A stretch of DNA of 64,000 bases from PALSA-612 sp963773055 (GTDB lineage: Bacteria; Actinomycetota; Thermoleophilia; Gaiellales; Gaiellaceae): NCBI GenBank assembly GCA_963773055.1, contig CAVYZL010000006.1, positions 558,001-622,000 on the forward strand, read 5' to 3'. Positions 1 to 8,317 of the stretch are shown here, piece by piece; position 1 is the first letter of the stretch; the number at the start of each line of letters is the position of its first letter. Under the pieces are notes generated by a model, which worked only from the letters and a program-made list of their open reading frames with translations, had not been told where the DNA came from and searched no databases. The translations under genes were made by a program, and so were the position numbers.

Positions 1-315
1 GGGCTCTTCGAGATGGCTGCTGCCGCTCAGGTCCGCATTCGCGTCGATGCGGATGCGGTCCTGTGGTTCGAGCCCGGTGTGCGTGTTTGCCGCGAGGTCG
101 GGTGCGATCCGTGGGCGACTCTCGCCTCGGGCACGCTCCTCGCCGCGTTTCCACCTGGGCTCGCCGACACTGCCGTGGCAACGCTTCGCGAGCGTGGCCA
201 CGAGGCCGCCGTCATCGGCGCCGCCGAGGAGGGAGCGGGCGTCGTCGACGCACGCGGCGACGCGTTCGCATGGCCCGAGCGTGACGAGCTGGCGCGACTA
301 CTCGCCGCCCGCTGA
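1..315 (+). CDS. AIR synthase/HypE-like protein, C-terminal part (cut by window edge)
   Basis: The reading frame is open from base 1, so this is the end of a longer gene; the internal ATG at 13 is unlikely to be the true start. The visible part has the pattern of the C-terminal domain of PurM/HypE/ThiL-type ATP-binding proteins: a SSGTLL-like turn (SGTLLAAFPP), then a helix with an LRERGHEAAVIG segment and a short acidic tail. It lacks the C-terminal PGTYECIC-type tail of true HypE, so it is better called AIR-synthase-related. The function of the whole protein cannot be judged from this fragment. Confidence 0.6.
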   Translation, partial: GLFEMAAAAQVRIRVDADAVLWFEPGVRVCREVGCDPWATLASGTLLAAFPPGLADTAVATLRERGHEAAVIGAAEEGAGVVDARGDAFAWPERDELARLLAAR

Positions 316-361
316 TCCGTCCCGCTCGTGTCGTCCGACGCGAGATCGATGATCTGCGCCC

Positions 362-1252
362 ATGAGTGCAGTACGGGCTCCGTGGTCGAGCGCGTCGTTC
401 CTTCACTACGCGGGTGTGTTCGTCGTTCTCGGCGCGACCGTCAGCCTGCTCAGCTATCTCTCCGACCAGTACGGGAACTTCGCGTTCGTCGCCTGGTCGG
501 TGCTCGTCCTGTTCGTCGTCGCGGCGCTGGCCGGGGGCTACGAGGCGACCGGCATGCGGGTCGTCGCAGGGCTCTTCTCGGTCGTCACGCTCATCGCTTT
601 TGTCGTCTTCGTCGCGGCGATCTTCGTCTGGATCCACCTGCTCGGCGCCGACGACGCGCCGATCGGCGGCTTCCACATCGGCCTGCTGCTGCTCTATCTC
701 GTCGCCTTCGTCGCCGCGCTCGCGTTGATCGCGCGCTACCAGTTTCCGCTGCTGATCATCGCCGTCGCGTCGACCGTGTGGCTGTTCGTCGTCGACCTGA
801 TCTCGAACGGCGGCACGTGGAGCGCTGTCGTCTCGATCTTCGTCGGCCTCCTCCTGATGCTCGTAGGCGCGGGCATCGACCGGACATATGGCTTCTGGAT
901 GCACGTCGCTGCCGGGCTCGCAATAGGCGGCGCGTTCCTCTACCTGTGGCACTCGTCCTGGTGGGAATGGGTGCTGATCGCGGTCGTCGCGCTCTTCTTC
1001 TTCCTCTTCGCGGCCGGTCTCGACCGCTCGAGCTACGCCGTGTTCGCTGCGCTCGGGCTCTTCTTCGTCGCCACGCACTTCATCAACGACTGGACCGGGG
1101 GCTTCTCGACCCCATTCTTCTCCGAGGGCGGGGGGTCCGCCGATCACCCGTGGGGCCGGGCGCTGCTCTACGCCCTGTTCGGGATGATCCTCCTGGCGTT
1201 CGGCTTCTGGTTCGAGCGGCGGCGCCCGGAGCCGCTCGACAGCACCAACTAG
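362..1252 (+). CDS. Multi-pass membrane protein of unknown function
   Basis: The protein has 296 residues and is almost entirely hydrophobic, with about eight to ten membrane-spanning segments separated by very short loops. The C-terminus ends in a basic cap (FERRRPEP). Composition and layout recall DUF2157-type membrane proteins, but no motif fixes a family. A weak -10-like TGATCT lies 6 nt before the ATG, in the same place as the leaderless promoters elsewhere in the window. It ends 27 bases before yebC, which has its own promoter. Confidence 0.75.
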   Translation: MSAVRAPWSSASFLHYAGVFVVLGATVSLLSYLSDQYGNFAFVAWSVLVLFVVAALAGGYEATGMRVVAGLFSVVTLIAFVVFVAAIFVWIHLLGADDAPIGGFHIGLLLLYLVAFVAALALIARYQFPLLIIAVASTVWLFVVDLISNGGTWSAVVSIFVGLLLMLVGAGIDRTYGFWMHVAAGLAIGGAFLYLWHSSWWEWVLIAVVALFFFLFAAGLDRSSYAVFAALGLFFVATHFINDWTGGFSTPFFSEGGGSADHPWGRALLYALFGMILLAFGFWFERRRPEPLDSTN

Positions 1253-1267
1253 CCCGCAGCCCGCTCG

Positions 1268-1273
1268 TACACT
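1268..1273 (+). promoter_or_regulatory. Leaderless -10 hexamer of yebC
   Basis: TACACT lies 6 nt before the GTG of yebC with no Shine-Dalgarno sequence. This spacing puts transcription start at or next to the start codon. Confidence 0.65.
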
Positions 1274-1279
1274 TACGGC

Positions 1280-2032
1280 GTGTCCGGGCACTCGAAGTGG
1301 TCCTCGATCAAGCACAAGAAGGGCGCGACGGACAAGAAGCGCGGGCAGCTGTTCTCGAAGCTCGCACGCGCGATCATCGTCGCCGCGCGGGAGGGCGGCC
1401 CCGATCCGGCGGCGAATCTCGCCCTCCAGAACGCGATCGACAAGGCCCGGGAGGCGTCGATGCCGAAGGACAACATCGAGCGCGCGATCGCACGCGGCTC
1501 GGGCTCGTCCGAGGACGGCGCGGCGTACGAGCACGTGACGTACGAGGGCTACGCCCCTGCGGGCGTCGCGGTCTACGTCGAAGCGCTGACCGACAACCGC
1601 AACCGCACGGCGTCGGACGTTCGGCACGTCTTCCAGAAGAGCGACGGCTCGCTCGGTGAATCGGGCTCCGTCGCGTGGCTGTTCGACCGCACGGGGCTGC
1701 TCGTCGTCGACGAGGACGTGGACGAGGACGAGCTGACGCTCGCGGCGGCAGACGGTGGCGCCGACGACGTGATGCGCGACGGCTCGGTCTTCCAGGTCAC
1801 GTGCGCTCCCGACGACCTCCAGACGGTCAAGCGCGCACTCGACGACGCGGGGATCCCGATCGAGTCGGCCGAGCTCGCGATGCTGCCGAAGACGTCGGTG
1901 GTGGTCGACGACGAGGGCGCCGCCCGTAAGATCGTGCGGCTGATCGAAGCGCTCGAGGATCTCGACGACGTGCAGGACGTGTACGCAAACTTCGACATTC
2001 CCGACGCCGTCCTGGAGGCGGTCGCCGGTTAG
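1280..2032 (+). CDS. yebC: YebC/PmpR/TACO1 family protein
   Basis: The 250-residue product begins with the family signature SGHSKWSSIKHKK and carries the three-domain layout and length usual for YebC. In the family, members act as DNA-binding regulators or, as shown for TACO1 and some bacterial members, as ribosome-associated factors that relieve stalling on proline stretches. The GTG start is fixed by the signature and by the TACACT hexamer 6 nt upstream. An S9 peptidase follows 10 bases downstream. In many bacteria yebC is a neighbour of ruvCAB, which here lies about 3.4 kb away. Confidence 0.95.
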   Translation: MSGHSKWSSIKHKKGATDKKRGQLFSKLARAIIVAAREGGPDPAANLALQNAIDKAREASMPKDNIERAIARGSGSSEDGAAYEHVTYEGYAPAGVAVYVEALTDNRNRTASDVRHVFQKSDGSLGESGSVAWLFDRTGLLVVDEDVDEDELTLAAADGGADDVMRDGSVFQVTCAPDDLQTVKRALDDAGIPIESAELAMLPKTSVVVDDEGAARKIVRLIEALEDLDDVQDVYANFDIPDAVLEAVAG

Positions 2033-2042
2033 GGGGTAGCGC

Positions 2043-3956
2043 ATGGCAACCGCAACACGCACGGTAGGACGTATCGAGTCGCTGCTCTCCGCGCGGCTCT
2101 TCCTGAACCCACAGCTCGCAGGCGACCGCCTGTACTTCGTGAGCGATCTCGCCGGTCGGCTCAGCCTCTATGCAATGGACGTCGGTGGCAGCGTGCCGCA
2201 GCCGCTCCTTCCGCCCGGCATCGCGCTCCAGAACCCCGAGCTCGTCGGCGGCGAGCTGTTCGCCGTCCTCGCAGACCACGACCGCATCGTGATCATGCTC
2301 GACTCAGACGGCGACGAGAACTACCAGCCGCACGTGATCCCGCTGGCGGGCGGCTTTCCCGAGCCGCTGAACGACGAGTTCTTCGGCGGGCTCCGGTCGC
2401 ACATGACGACCGTCGACGACGACACGGCGACCGGCTACTTCTTCTCCGAGTCGCGCGAGCAAGCGCTGATCTACGGCGTCCGGGCGGATCTCTCGACCGG
2501 GGAGACCGAGACGCTCGGCGAGGGCCCGTACGGGCCGTTTCCGTTCACGTGGACGAAGGATCACGGCCGCGTCGTGCTCGGCGACGGCTACACGGCCGGC
2601 GACGCCGTGCTCTACGAGCGCGACGGCGATACGAAGCGGATGCTCTGGGGCACGCCGCTCGAGGACCGCGACGAGGGCGCCGAGCACCCACTCTCCGGGT
2701 TCGGCTCGGTGCACTTCACGGAATCGGAGCAGGGCCTGCTCGTCTCGACGACGCTGTTCGAGGACACGGGCGGCGCGGGCTACATCGACCTCTCGGCGCC
2801 GGGTGAGGTCGTGCCGGTTGCGATCGACGGGATCGCCCACGAGGGCGTGGGCGAGCTCGAGCGGATCATGAAAGTGGAGGGAGACCGCTTCGTTCCGATC
2901 TACAACATCGACGGCTGCTCGTGGGCCTACGAGGCGAACTTCGACGAGAGCGCGAAGACGCTGCGCATCGACCGCGTGCTCTGCGGGGAGGGCGACCTCG
3001 AGGGAGGCGTGATCCACGGGATCGAGCACGACGACGCCTCCGGGCGGTACGCGCTCTCGTTCTGCACAGCCACGACGCCGACGCAGCTTTTCGTGATCGA
3101 CGCCGACGAGGCGACGCCGCAGACGAACGAGCGTCCGCTCGGGCTCGACCCGGCACTGCTGTCTGCCGGCGAGGACGCGTCGTTCGTCTCCCACGACGGC
3201 CTGCGGGTCTCGGCGCGGCTCTACCTCCCGTCGCCGGAGCTCGGCTACGAGGGCGCACGGCCGCTCGTCTACTACGTCCACGGCGGCCCGCAGGGACAGG
3301 AGCGGCCGAACTTCGCGTGGTTCTCGATGCCGCTGATCCAGACGTTGACGCTCGAGGGCTTCGCCGTCTTCGTCCCCAACGCGCGCGGCTCGACCGGCTA
3401 TGGCATGGACTACATGAAGCGGGTCGACCACGACTGGGGTGGCCAGGATCGGCTCGACCACGTCCACGCGATGACCGAGGCGCTGCCGACGGACGACCGC
3501 GTCGATGTCTCGCGCGCGGCGGTGATCGGACGCTCCTACGGCGGATTCATGACCCTGACGCTCGCCGGCCGGCATCCCGACCTCTGGTCGGGCGCGGTCG
3601 ACATGTTCGGGCCGTACGACCTGCTGACGTTCATGGACCGCATCCCGCCGACCTGGAAGCCGTACTTCGAGCTCGCGATCGGCCATCCCGACCGCGACCG
3701 GGACTTCCTCGTCGAGCGCTCGCCGAAGACCTACCTCGGCGACGTCACGTGCCCGATGCTCGTGATCCAGGGGAAGAACGACCCGCGTGTGGTCGAGCAG
3801 GAGTCCGCGGACGTCGTCGATTCGCTACGTGCGGACGGCAAGGACGTCGACTACCTCGTCTTCGAAGACGAGGGCCACGACGTCCTCAAGCTGCCGAACA
3901 AGATCCGCTGCTACGACACGATCGTGCAGTTCTTCCACACGCATCTCGGAAGCTGA
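2043..3956 (+). CDS. S9 family (prolyl oligopeptidase-like) serine peptidase
   Basis: The protein has 637 residues: an N-terminal beta-propeller-like region (about 1-370) and a C-terminal alpha/beta-hydrolase domain. The nucleophile is Ser498 in GRSYGGF; the triad is completed by Asp in QGKNDPRV and His in DEGHDVLK. A segment YVHGGPQGQ forms the oxyanion region. Family members cleave short peptides, often acylaminoacyl- or proline-containing. There is no signal peptide, so it is likely cytoplasmic. The start has a purine-rich SD (AGGGGG) overlapping the yebC stop region, which suggests co-transcription with yebC. A strong hairpin follows the stop. Confidence 0.92.
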   Translation: MATATRTVGRIESLLSARLFLNPQLAGDRLYFVSDLAGRLSLYAMDVGGSVPQPLLPPGIALQNPELVGGELFAVLADHDRIVIMLDSDGDENYQPHVIPLAGGFPEPLNDEFFGGLRSHMTTVDDDTATGYFFSESREQALIYGVRADLSTGETETLGEGPYGPFPFTWTKDHGRVVLGDGYTAGDAVLYERDGDTKRMLWGTPLEDRDEGAEHPLSGFGSVHFTESEQGLLVSTTLFEDTGGAGYIDLSAPGEVVPVAIDGIAHEGVGELERIMKVEGDRFVPIYNIDGCSWAYEANFDESAKTLRIDRVLCGEGDLEGGVIHGIEHDDASGRYALSFCTATTPTQLFVIDADEATPQTNERPLGLDPALLSAGEDASFVSHDGLRVSARLYLPSPELGYEGARPLVYYVHGGPQGQERPNFAWFSMPLIQTLTLEGFAVFVPNARGSTGYGMDYMKRVDHDWGGQDRLDHVHAMTEALPTDDRVDVSRAAVIGRSYGGFMTLTLAGRHPDLWSGAVDMFGPYDLLTFMDRIPPTWKPYFELAIGHPDRDRDFLVERSPKTYLGDVTCPMLVIQGKNDPRVVEQESADVVDSLRADGKDVDYLVFEDEGHDVLKLPNKIRCYDTIVQFFHTHLGS

Positions 3957-3969
3957 AGTTAGGCGGATG

Positions 3970-3996
3970 GGAGGGGCCGGCGATCCCGGCCCCTCC
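3970..3996. terminator. Bidirectional hairpin between convergent genes
   Basis: Perfect 11-bp inverted repeat (GGAGGGGCCGG, 5-nt loop, its complement) between the S9 peptidase stop (+) and the stop of the 226-residue secreted protein (-). It has no T-run, as is common for terminators in GC-rich genomes. Confidence 0.7.
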
Positions 3997-4004
3997 TGCC
4001 ATTC

Positions 4005-4685
4005 TCAGTTGTTCCCGCAGAGCACCTCGACGATGAACGTCCTGCTCTTGCCCGTCGAGTTGCGACCGCGCCCCGTCCAGCCCGTTGCCTTATTGCTCCC
4101 GTAGACGGGCGCGCTGTAGACGAGCGTGAGGTTGAAGTCGCCCTGGTCGGACCACGTCGCACCGCCGGACACCGCCTGCTCCGACCCGTTGCAGCTCGCC
4201 GTAGTCGCCGAGCTGTTGTTCGCCGGGATTGTGATCGACGACTTCCGGAGCACGAGCTTCCCGACTGTCCCCGGGGGGCCTTGTGGCCCGGCGGGCAGCT
4301 GTCCGACTGCGAAGTCGACCTTGAGCAGCGAGTGGTCGAGGACGCGCGCCGAGTCGACGGCGTTGGCGGCGATCTTGTTCATCGAGGCCGCGGAGCTGCC
4401 GAGCTTCGCGGACGTTATGGAACCGTCTGCGAGGTCGGCTGACACGACTTGTCCGTTCTTGATCTTGTTCCCGGTCACGGCGTCGTTTCCGAGCTTCGCG
4501 TTGCTCACCGCGTTGTTCGCCAGCTTCGGGTTCGTGACCGCGTTCGCCTTCAGCTGAGATGTGCCGACGCTGTTCTTGGGCACTGCCGTCACGGCAGCGA
4601 CGCTTGTCCCGCCGAGCGCGACGAGCAGCGCGATCCCTGCCACGACCATGGATGGCGACGGTCGTCGCCAGAACGTGCTCTTCAT
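4005..4685 (-). CDS. Secreted collagen-like repeat protein (paralogue of the next gene)
   Basis: The product has 226 residues. After a basic N-terminus comes a hydrophobic signal segment (about 13-32, ending GGTSVAAV). Residues about 35-120 are repeats built on NAVTNPKLANN-like units that probably form a fibrous stalk. A short Gly-X-Y stretch (GPQGPPGT) follows, then a C-terminal globular domain with two cysteines (TASCNG and EVLCGNN) and an SGGATWS motif. This layout is typical of surface proteins of Thermoleophilia whose role is unknown. The start has an SD-like AAAGGGGG, unlike the leaderless paralogue upstream. It is probably exported and anchored or displayed as a trimer; that is inference. 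Confidence 0.75.
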   Translation of the reverse strand: MKSTFWRRPSPSMVVAGIALLVALGGTSVAAVTAVPKNSVGTSQLKANAVTNPKLANNAVSNAKLGNDAVTGNKIKNGQVVSADLADGSITSAKLGSSAASMNKIAANAVDSARVLDHSLLKVDFAVGQLPAGPQGPPGTVGKLVLRKSSITIPANNSSATTASCNGSEQAVSGGATWSDQGDFNLTLVYSAPVYGSNKATGWTGRGRNSTGKSRTFIVEVLCGNN

Positions 4686-4736
4686 TCGGGCCCCCTTTCG
4701 GTTAGGCCGACGCTAACAAGGTGTCTTTCCCGAAAC

Positions 4737-5324
4737 CTAGGTCGCAACAAACACGCAGACGGCGTAGACGCGAAGGCGCCAGGCCGCGTCGGTCTTGACG
4801 AGCTCAACGGCGCGGGCCCGCCAGCCGTCGTCCGTGGGCGCGCTCTCCGTGACGCTGATCCGGTCGCGCCCCTCGCCGGAGACGTCGGCGCCGCCCGAGA
4901 TCGCCTTCTTGCCTGGCGGGCAGAGCACCGTCACGCCCTTCGGGCTCGCGGAGGTAAGCGGCGTCTCCTGATGTACGACTTGGTAGCCGCTCGTACCGGG
5001 AGCGCCCTTCTCGCCTTGCGGTCCCTGCGGCCCGAGCGGACCGCGTGGCCCAGGCAGGAGCGATCCCTTGCGGAAGTCCGCCTTCGTCAGCGTGCGATCC
5101 CGGATGTCCGTTCCGAGGATCGTCGAGTTCGCGATGTCGTGCGACGTGACCGACCCGTCCCGGAGCTTCGCGCTGACGACCGCGTCGTCTGCGAGCTGCG
5201 CGGTGCCGACGCTGCCGTCGGGAAGGGCGACGGCGGCGAGTGCCGTCCCCCCGAGAGCGACGAGGAGCGCTGCACAGGCGACGACCAGCGCCGGGGAGGG
5301 GCGCCGGCGGAGGAGCGACCGCAT
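4737..5324 (-). CDS. Secreted collagen-like repeat protein
   Basis: The product has 195 residues with the same architecture as its downstream neighbour. It starts MRSLLRRRPSP, then a hydrophobic signal segment ending GGTALAAV. A stalk of DGSVGTAQLADDAVVSAKL-like repeats is followed by seven Gly-X-Y triplets (from GPRGPLGPQ on) and a C-terminal domain with two cysteines (VLCPPGKK, YAVCVF) and an SGGADVS motif. The longer upstream frame is spurious: the ATG at 5324 is preceded by TAGCGT with 7-nt spacing. The pair looks like a tandem duplication, diverged mainly in collagen length. Confidence 0.75.
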   Translation of the reverse strand: MRSLLRRRPSPALVVACAALLVALGGTALAAVALPDGSVGTAQLADDAVVSAKLRDGSVTSHDIANSTILGTDIRDRTLTKADFRKGSLLPGPRGPLGPQGPQGEKGAPGTSGYQVVHQETPLTSASPKGVTVLCPPGKKAISGGADVSGEGRDRISVTESAPTDDGWRARAVELVKTDAAWRLRVYAVCVFVAT

Positions 5325-5331
5325 TGCATCG

Positions 5332-5337
5332 ACGCTA
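5332..5337 (-). promoter_or_regulatory. Leaderless -10 hexamer of the collagen-like gene
   Basis: TAGCGT on the minus strand, 7 nt before the ATG at 5324. It fixes the start well inside the longer open frame. Confidence 0.55.
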
Positions 5338-5387
5338 CCACCGCGTCCGGCCGTCTCCGGCCGGGCAGGAACGTCCGTACGCCTCCC

Positions 5388-5393
5388 TAATCT
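5388..5393 (+). promoter_or_regulatory. Leaderless -10 hexamer of ruvC
   Basis: TAATCT lies 6 nt before the GTG start of ruvC; no SD is present. It probably drives the ruvC-ruvA-ruvB unit. Confidence 0.65.
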
Positions 5394-5399
5394 CAACGC

Positions 5400-5894
5400 G
5401 TGAAGGTCAAGATCCTCGGCATCGACCCCGGGACGGCTGCATGCGGGTACGGGATCGTCCAGTACGACGGCGAACGGCTCCGAGCCATCGACTTCGGGTG
5501 GTGGAGCACGCCCGCCGCGGAACCGCCGCAGGCGCGGCTGATGACGATCTTCGCCCGCGTGGAGGAGCTCATAGAGGCACACGCTCCCGATGCGGTCGCG
5601 CTCGAGGAGTCGTTCGTCGGCGTCGACGCCCGCACCGCGCTCTCTGTCGGGCAGGCCAGGGGCGCCGTCCTCGTCGCGTCCGCGCGCGCCGGCGCTGACT
5701 GCACGGAGTACTCGCCGGCGATGGTCAAGAAGGCCGTCTGCGGCCACGGCCGCGCCGAGAAGGGCCAGATGCAGCGGATGGTGAAGGCGATTCTCGCGCT
5801 CGACGAGCTGCCGACGCCGCACCACGCCGCTGATGCGCTGGCGGTTGCGATCTGCCACGCGCTCGCGCCGCCGCTCCTCAAGGTGGCGTCGTGA
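5400..5894 (+). CDS. ruvC: Holliday junction resolvase RuvC
   Basis: The 164-residue length is normal for RuvC. The RNase H-like fold motifs are intact: catalytic Asp in GIDPGT (residue 9), Glu in ALEESF (about 69-70), and the C-terminal acidic pair in HHAADALAVAI. It cuts four-way junctions in concert with RuvAB during recombination repair. The GTG start is supported by the conserved N-terminus and the leaderless hexamer. The stop overlaps the ruvA start by 4 bases. Confidence 0.97.
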   Translation: MKVKILGIDPGTAACGYGIVQYDGERLRAIDFGWWSTPAAEPPQARLMTIFARVEELIEAHAPDAVALEESFVGVDARTALSVGQARGAVLVASARAGADCTEYSPAMVKKAVCGHGRAEKGQMQRMVKAILALDELPTPHHAADALAVAICHALAPPLLKVAS

Positions 5895-6448
5895 TCGCCC
5901 GGCTGAGAGGCACCCCGGCCGGCCGCACGCAGGACGGGCTCGTGCTCGACGTTGCCGGGGTCGGTTATCTCGTGCAAGCGACGCCTCGTGCACTCACCCG
6001 CGCCGACGGCGCCGGAGAGATCACGATCGACACGTACCTCCACGTCCGCGAGGACGCTCTCCAGCTCTACGGGTTCGCGGACGTCGCGGAGCGGCGCCTC
6101 TTCGAGCAGCTGCTCAGCGTCTCCGGTGTCGGACCGAAGGTCGCGCTCGCGATCGTGTCGGGCTCGACGCCTGCGGAGCTTCGCCGTGCGATCGCGCGGG
6201 AAGACACCGCCCGATTCGAGGCGATCCCGGGGATCGGACGCAAGACGGCGCAGCGTGTCGTCCTCGAGCTCAAGGGCTCCTTGGGTGACGAGGAAGCCGT
6301 CGAGGACGGCGACACGCACGTCGTCGCGCGTGACGCCCTGGTCGAACTCGGCTACTCGCTCGTCGACGCGGAGGCGATCCTCTCCAAGATCGATCCGACG
6401 CTCGCGCCCGAGGAGCAAGTGCGTCAGGCGCTGCGGCAGGCCGCGTGA
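5891..6448 (+). CDS. ruvA: Holliday junction DNA helicase subunit RuvA
   Basis: The 185-residue protein shows RuvA's OB-fold N-terminus (MIARLRGTPAG), tandem helix-hairpin-helix motifs (SVSGVGPKVALAI and AIPGIGRKTAQRV), an acidic linker and the C-terminal RuvB-contacting domain (ALVELGYS). It forms tetramers that hold the junction open and load RuvB. The start and stop overlap the flanking genes by GTGA, so the three genes are translationally coupled. Confidence 0.97.
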   Translation: MIARLRGTPAGRTQDGLVLDVAGVGYLVQATPRALTRADGAGEITIDTYLHVREDALQLYGFADVAERRLFEQLLSVSGVGPKVALAIVSGSTPAELRRAIAREDTARFEAIPGIGRKTAQRVVLELKGSLGDEEAVEDGDTHVVARDALVELGYSLVDAEAILSKIDPTLAPEEQVRQALRQAA

Positions 6449-7461
6449 GCGCGACGCGTCTGTTGTCGCCGATGGTCGAGGCGGAGGGCGAGGAGGAGCT
6501 CGACCGCTCGCTCCGCCCGCGCACGCTCGACGAGTTCGTGGGACAGGAACGTCTGCGCGAGCAGCTGGGGATTGCGCTCGAGGCGGCACGGGGGAGAGGT
6601 GAGGCGCTCGACCACGTCCTGCTCGCCGGCCCGCCCGGGCTCGGCAAGACGAGCCTCGCCCACGTGATCCGGGCCGAGCTGGGCGTCGGCCTTCGCTCCA
6701 TTGCAGGGCCGGCGCTCGACCGCAAGGGCGACCTTGCGGCGATCCTCACCACGCTCGAGGAGCGCGACGTGCTGTTCATCGACGAGGTGCATCGTCTCGC
6801 GCCTGCGGTCGAGGAGATCCTCTACCCGGCGCTCGAGGACTTCCGCCTCGACATCGTCGTCGGCCAGGGCCCTTCAGCACGGACGCTCGCGCTCGACCTG
6901 CCGCCGTTCACGCTCGTCGGCGCGACCACGCGGACGGGTCTCCTGACGACGCCGCTCCGCGACCGCTTCGGTATGACCTTCCGGCTCGGCTATTACGAGC
7001 ACGCCGAGCTTGCGACCATCGTCCGCCGCTCTGCACGCATCCTCGCCGTCGAGATCGAGGACGAGGCGGCCGACGAGATCGCCCTGCGCTCGCGCGGTAC
7101 GCCGCGCGTCTCGAACCGCATCCTCCGACGGGTGCGAGACGTGGCCGAGGTGCGGCACGGCGGCGCGATCACCCGCGAGATCGCCGGCGAGGCGCTAGCG
7201 CTGCTCGAGGTGGACGACAAGGGCCTCGAGCGGATCGACCGCGAGCTGCTCCACGCGGTCGTCGTGAAGTTCGAGGGCGGGCCGGTCGGCCTGTCGACGC
7301 TCGCCGTGACGCTCGGCGAGGAGCCCGACACGATCGAGGACGTCTACGAGCCGTACCTCCTTCAGCTCGGCTTCATTCAGCGGACGCCTCGCGGTCGCAT
7401 CGTCACGACGCTCGGGCGCGACCACATCGGGCAGACGGCGGTCGACGGGACGCTCTTTTGA
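6445..7461 (+). CDS. ruvB: Holliday junction branch-migration ATPase RuvB
   Basis: The 338-residue AAA+ motor has Walker A GPPGLGKT (62-69), Walker B LFIDEVHRL, sensor 1 GATTR, and the winged-helix C-terminus ending in FIQRTPRGR. It drives branch migration of Holliday junctions with RuvA. The GTG start overlaps ruvA by 4 bases and the TGA overlaps the next gene's TTG. Confidence 0.98.
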   Translation: MSATRLLSPMVEAEGEEELDRSLRPRTLDEFVGQERLREQLGIALEAARGRGEALDHVLLAGPPGLGKTSLAHVIRAELGVGLRSIAGPALDRKGDLAAILTTLEERDVLFIDEVHRLAPAVEEILYPALEDFRLDIVVGQGPSARTLALDLPPFTLVGATTRTGLLTTPLRDRFGMTFRLGYYEHAELATIVRRSARILAVEIEDEAADEIALRSRGTPRVSNRILRRVRDVAEVRHGGAITREIAGEALALLEVDDKGLERIDRELLHAVVVKFEGGPVGLSTLAVTLGEEPDTIEDVYEPYLLQLGFIQRTPRGRIVTTLGRDHIGQTAVDGTLF

Positions 7462-7784
7462 ATCCTGATCTGTGGATCCCGGGCGCGCCGGCGCCTTCGC
7501 TCGAGGATTTCGTGGGCCGTGTGCACCAGCGCGTCGAGGCGTTCGCGAAGGAGCAGGAGGGCGGACAGGCGGCCGTGTCGGTCGAGCTCGGGGACGGCTC
7601 CGTCCACCGCCTGTTGACGATCCGCGCCGAGCCGGGTTACGGCTTCGTGACGCTCTGCCCGTGGCGCGAGGACGGCGGGCCCGAGGAGATGATCGTGCCG
7701 GTGGGGGCGATCGCGCGGATCACGCTCAGCCCCCTCGAGGAGCACCCGCCGTTCGGGTTCGGCCCGCCGGCAGAGAAGGCCTGA
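7458..7784 (+). CDS. Small conserved-looking protein of unknown function downstream of ruvB
   Basis: The product has 108 residues, starts at TTG and overlaps the ruvB stop by 4 bases, so it is co-translated with the ruv operon. It is soluble and acidic, with a two-strand pattern (VSVELGDGSVHRLLTIRAEPGYGFVTLCP) suggesting a small beta-rich fold. No catalytic or metal motif is evident and I do not recognise the family. Coupling to ruvB does not prove a DNA-repair role. Confidence 0.7.
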   Translation: MNPDLWIPGAPAPSLEDFVGRVHQRVEAFAKEQEGGQAAVSVELGDGSVHRLLTIRAEPGYGFVTLCPWREDGGPEEMIVPVGAIARITLSPLEEHPPFGFGPPAEKA

Positions 7785-7793
7785 TCCGGTGCG

Positions 7794-8252
7794 TCAGCGA
7801 CGGTAGCGGACGTCGCGCCAGCATGGCACTGGGGCGATCTCGAGCAGAGCGCGGTCGCCGTTGGCGTCGAAGTAGCTGAAGTCGGCCGTGTCGTCGTCCC
7901 AACCGACCTCGAGCAGGCCTTCCTTCACGCGATGGTCGAGCCACGCGCTGCGGAATACGAGCTTCCGTAGCCAGTAGACGAGCGACTCGTCGCCGATGAG
8001 GGAGATCTCGTCCCAGTGTCGAAGGAGGTAGTGGCCGAGCGTGCTGCGGGGCGGCGCGGACAGCTGTCCGTCAGCCGTCAGCTCGACCAAGTCGGCCGTC
8101 TCGTCGTCGTCGAGCTCGTTGTGCTCCAGGAGCCCGAGCTTGACGGCGGCTGCGACGACGCGCTCCTCGAAGTCGCACCGAGAGAAGGAGAAGCGGTAGT
8201 CGAGGAAGTCGACCGCGTAGTCGTCCCCCGACCGGTAGCTCGTCTCTAGCAC
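7794..8252 (-). CDS. WYL-like or hypothetical protein of 152 residues
   Basis: The start is set at the GTG at 8252, because TATCCT sits exactly 6 nt upstream and the N-terminal part of the longer open frame is an arginine-rich artefact. The protein is acidic and aromatic-rich, with helix-forming stretches (DFEERVVAAAVKLGLLEHNEL, a YLLRHWDEISLIGDESLVYW region) and a beta-rich end. It resembles a small regulatory or binding protein. No motif assigns a function and the family is unknown to me. Confidence 0.65.
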   Translation of the reverse strand: MLETSYRSGDDYAVDFLDYRFSFSRCDFEERVVAAAVKLGLLEHNELDDDETADLVELTADGQLSAPPRSTLGHYLLRHWDEISLIGDESLVYWLRKLVFRSAWLDHRVKEGLLEVGWDDDTADFSYFDANGDRALLEIAPVPCWRDVRYRR

Positions 8253-8258
8253 CTCGCC

Positions 8259-8264
8259 AGGATA
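8259..8264 (-). promoter_or_regulatory. Leaderless -10 hexamer of the 152-residue gene
   Basis: TATCCT on the minus strand, 6 nt before the GTG at 8252, divergent from the recJ promoter 40 bases away. Confidence 0.6.
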
Positions 8265-8304
8265 GCCCCGCGCACGGCTTCCGAGCGCCGTCCGGCCGCC
8301 GCCG

Positions 8305-8310
8305 TAGCGT
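8305..8310 (+). promoter_or_regulatory. Leaderless -10 hexamer of recJ
   Basis: TAGCGT lies 7 nt before the ATG at 8318. It overlaps the in-frame GTG at 8309, which therefore is unlikely to be the start. Confidence 0.55.
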
Positions 8311-8317
8311 GGACGGA

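Noticed and set aside
212..2062. A 616-codon minus-strand frame opposite the membrane protein and yebC.
   Set aside because: Composition is that of a high-GC shadow frame and both plus-strand genes are clear.
5325..5993. An upstream extension of the collagen-like gene over ruvC.
   Set aside because: Arg-rich shadow of ruvC; the signal peptide begins at the ATG at 5324, preceded by a promoter hexamer.
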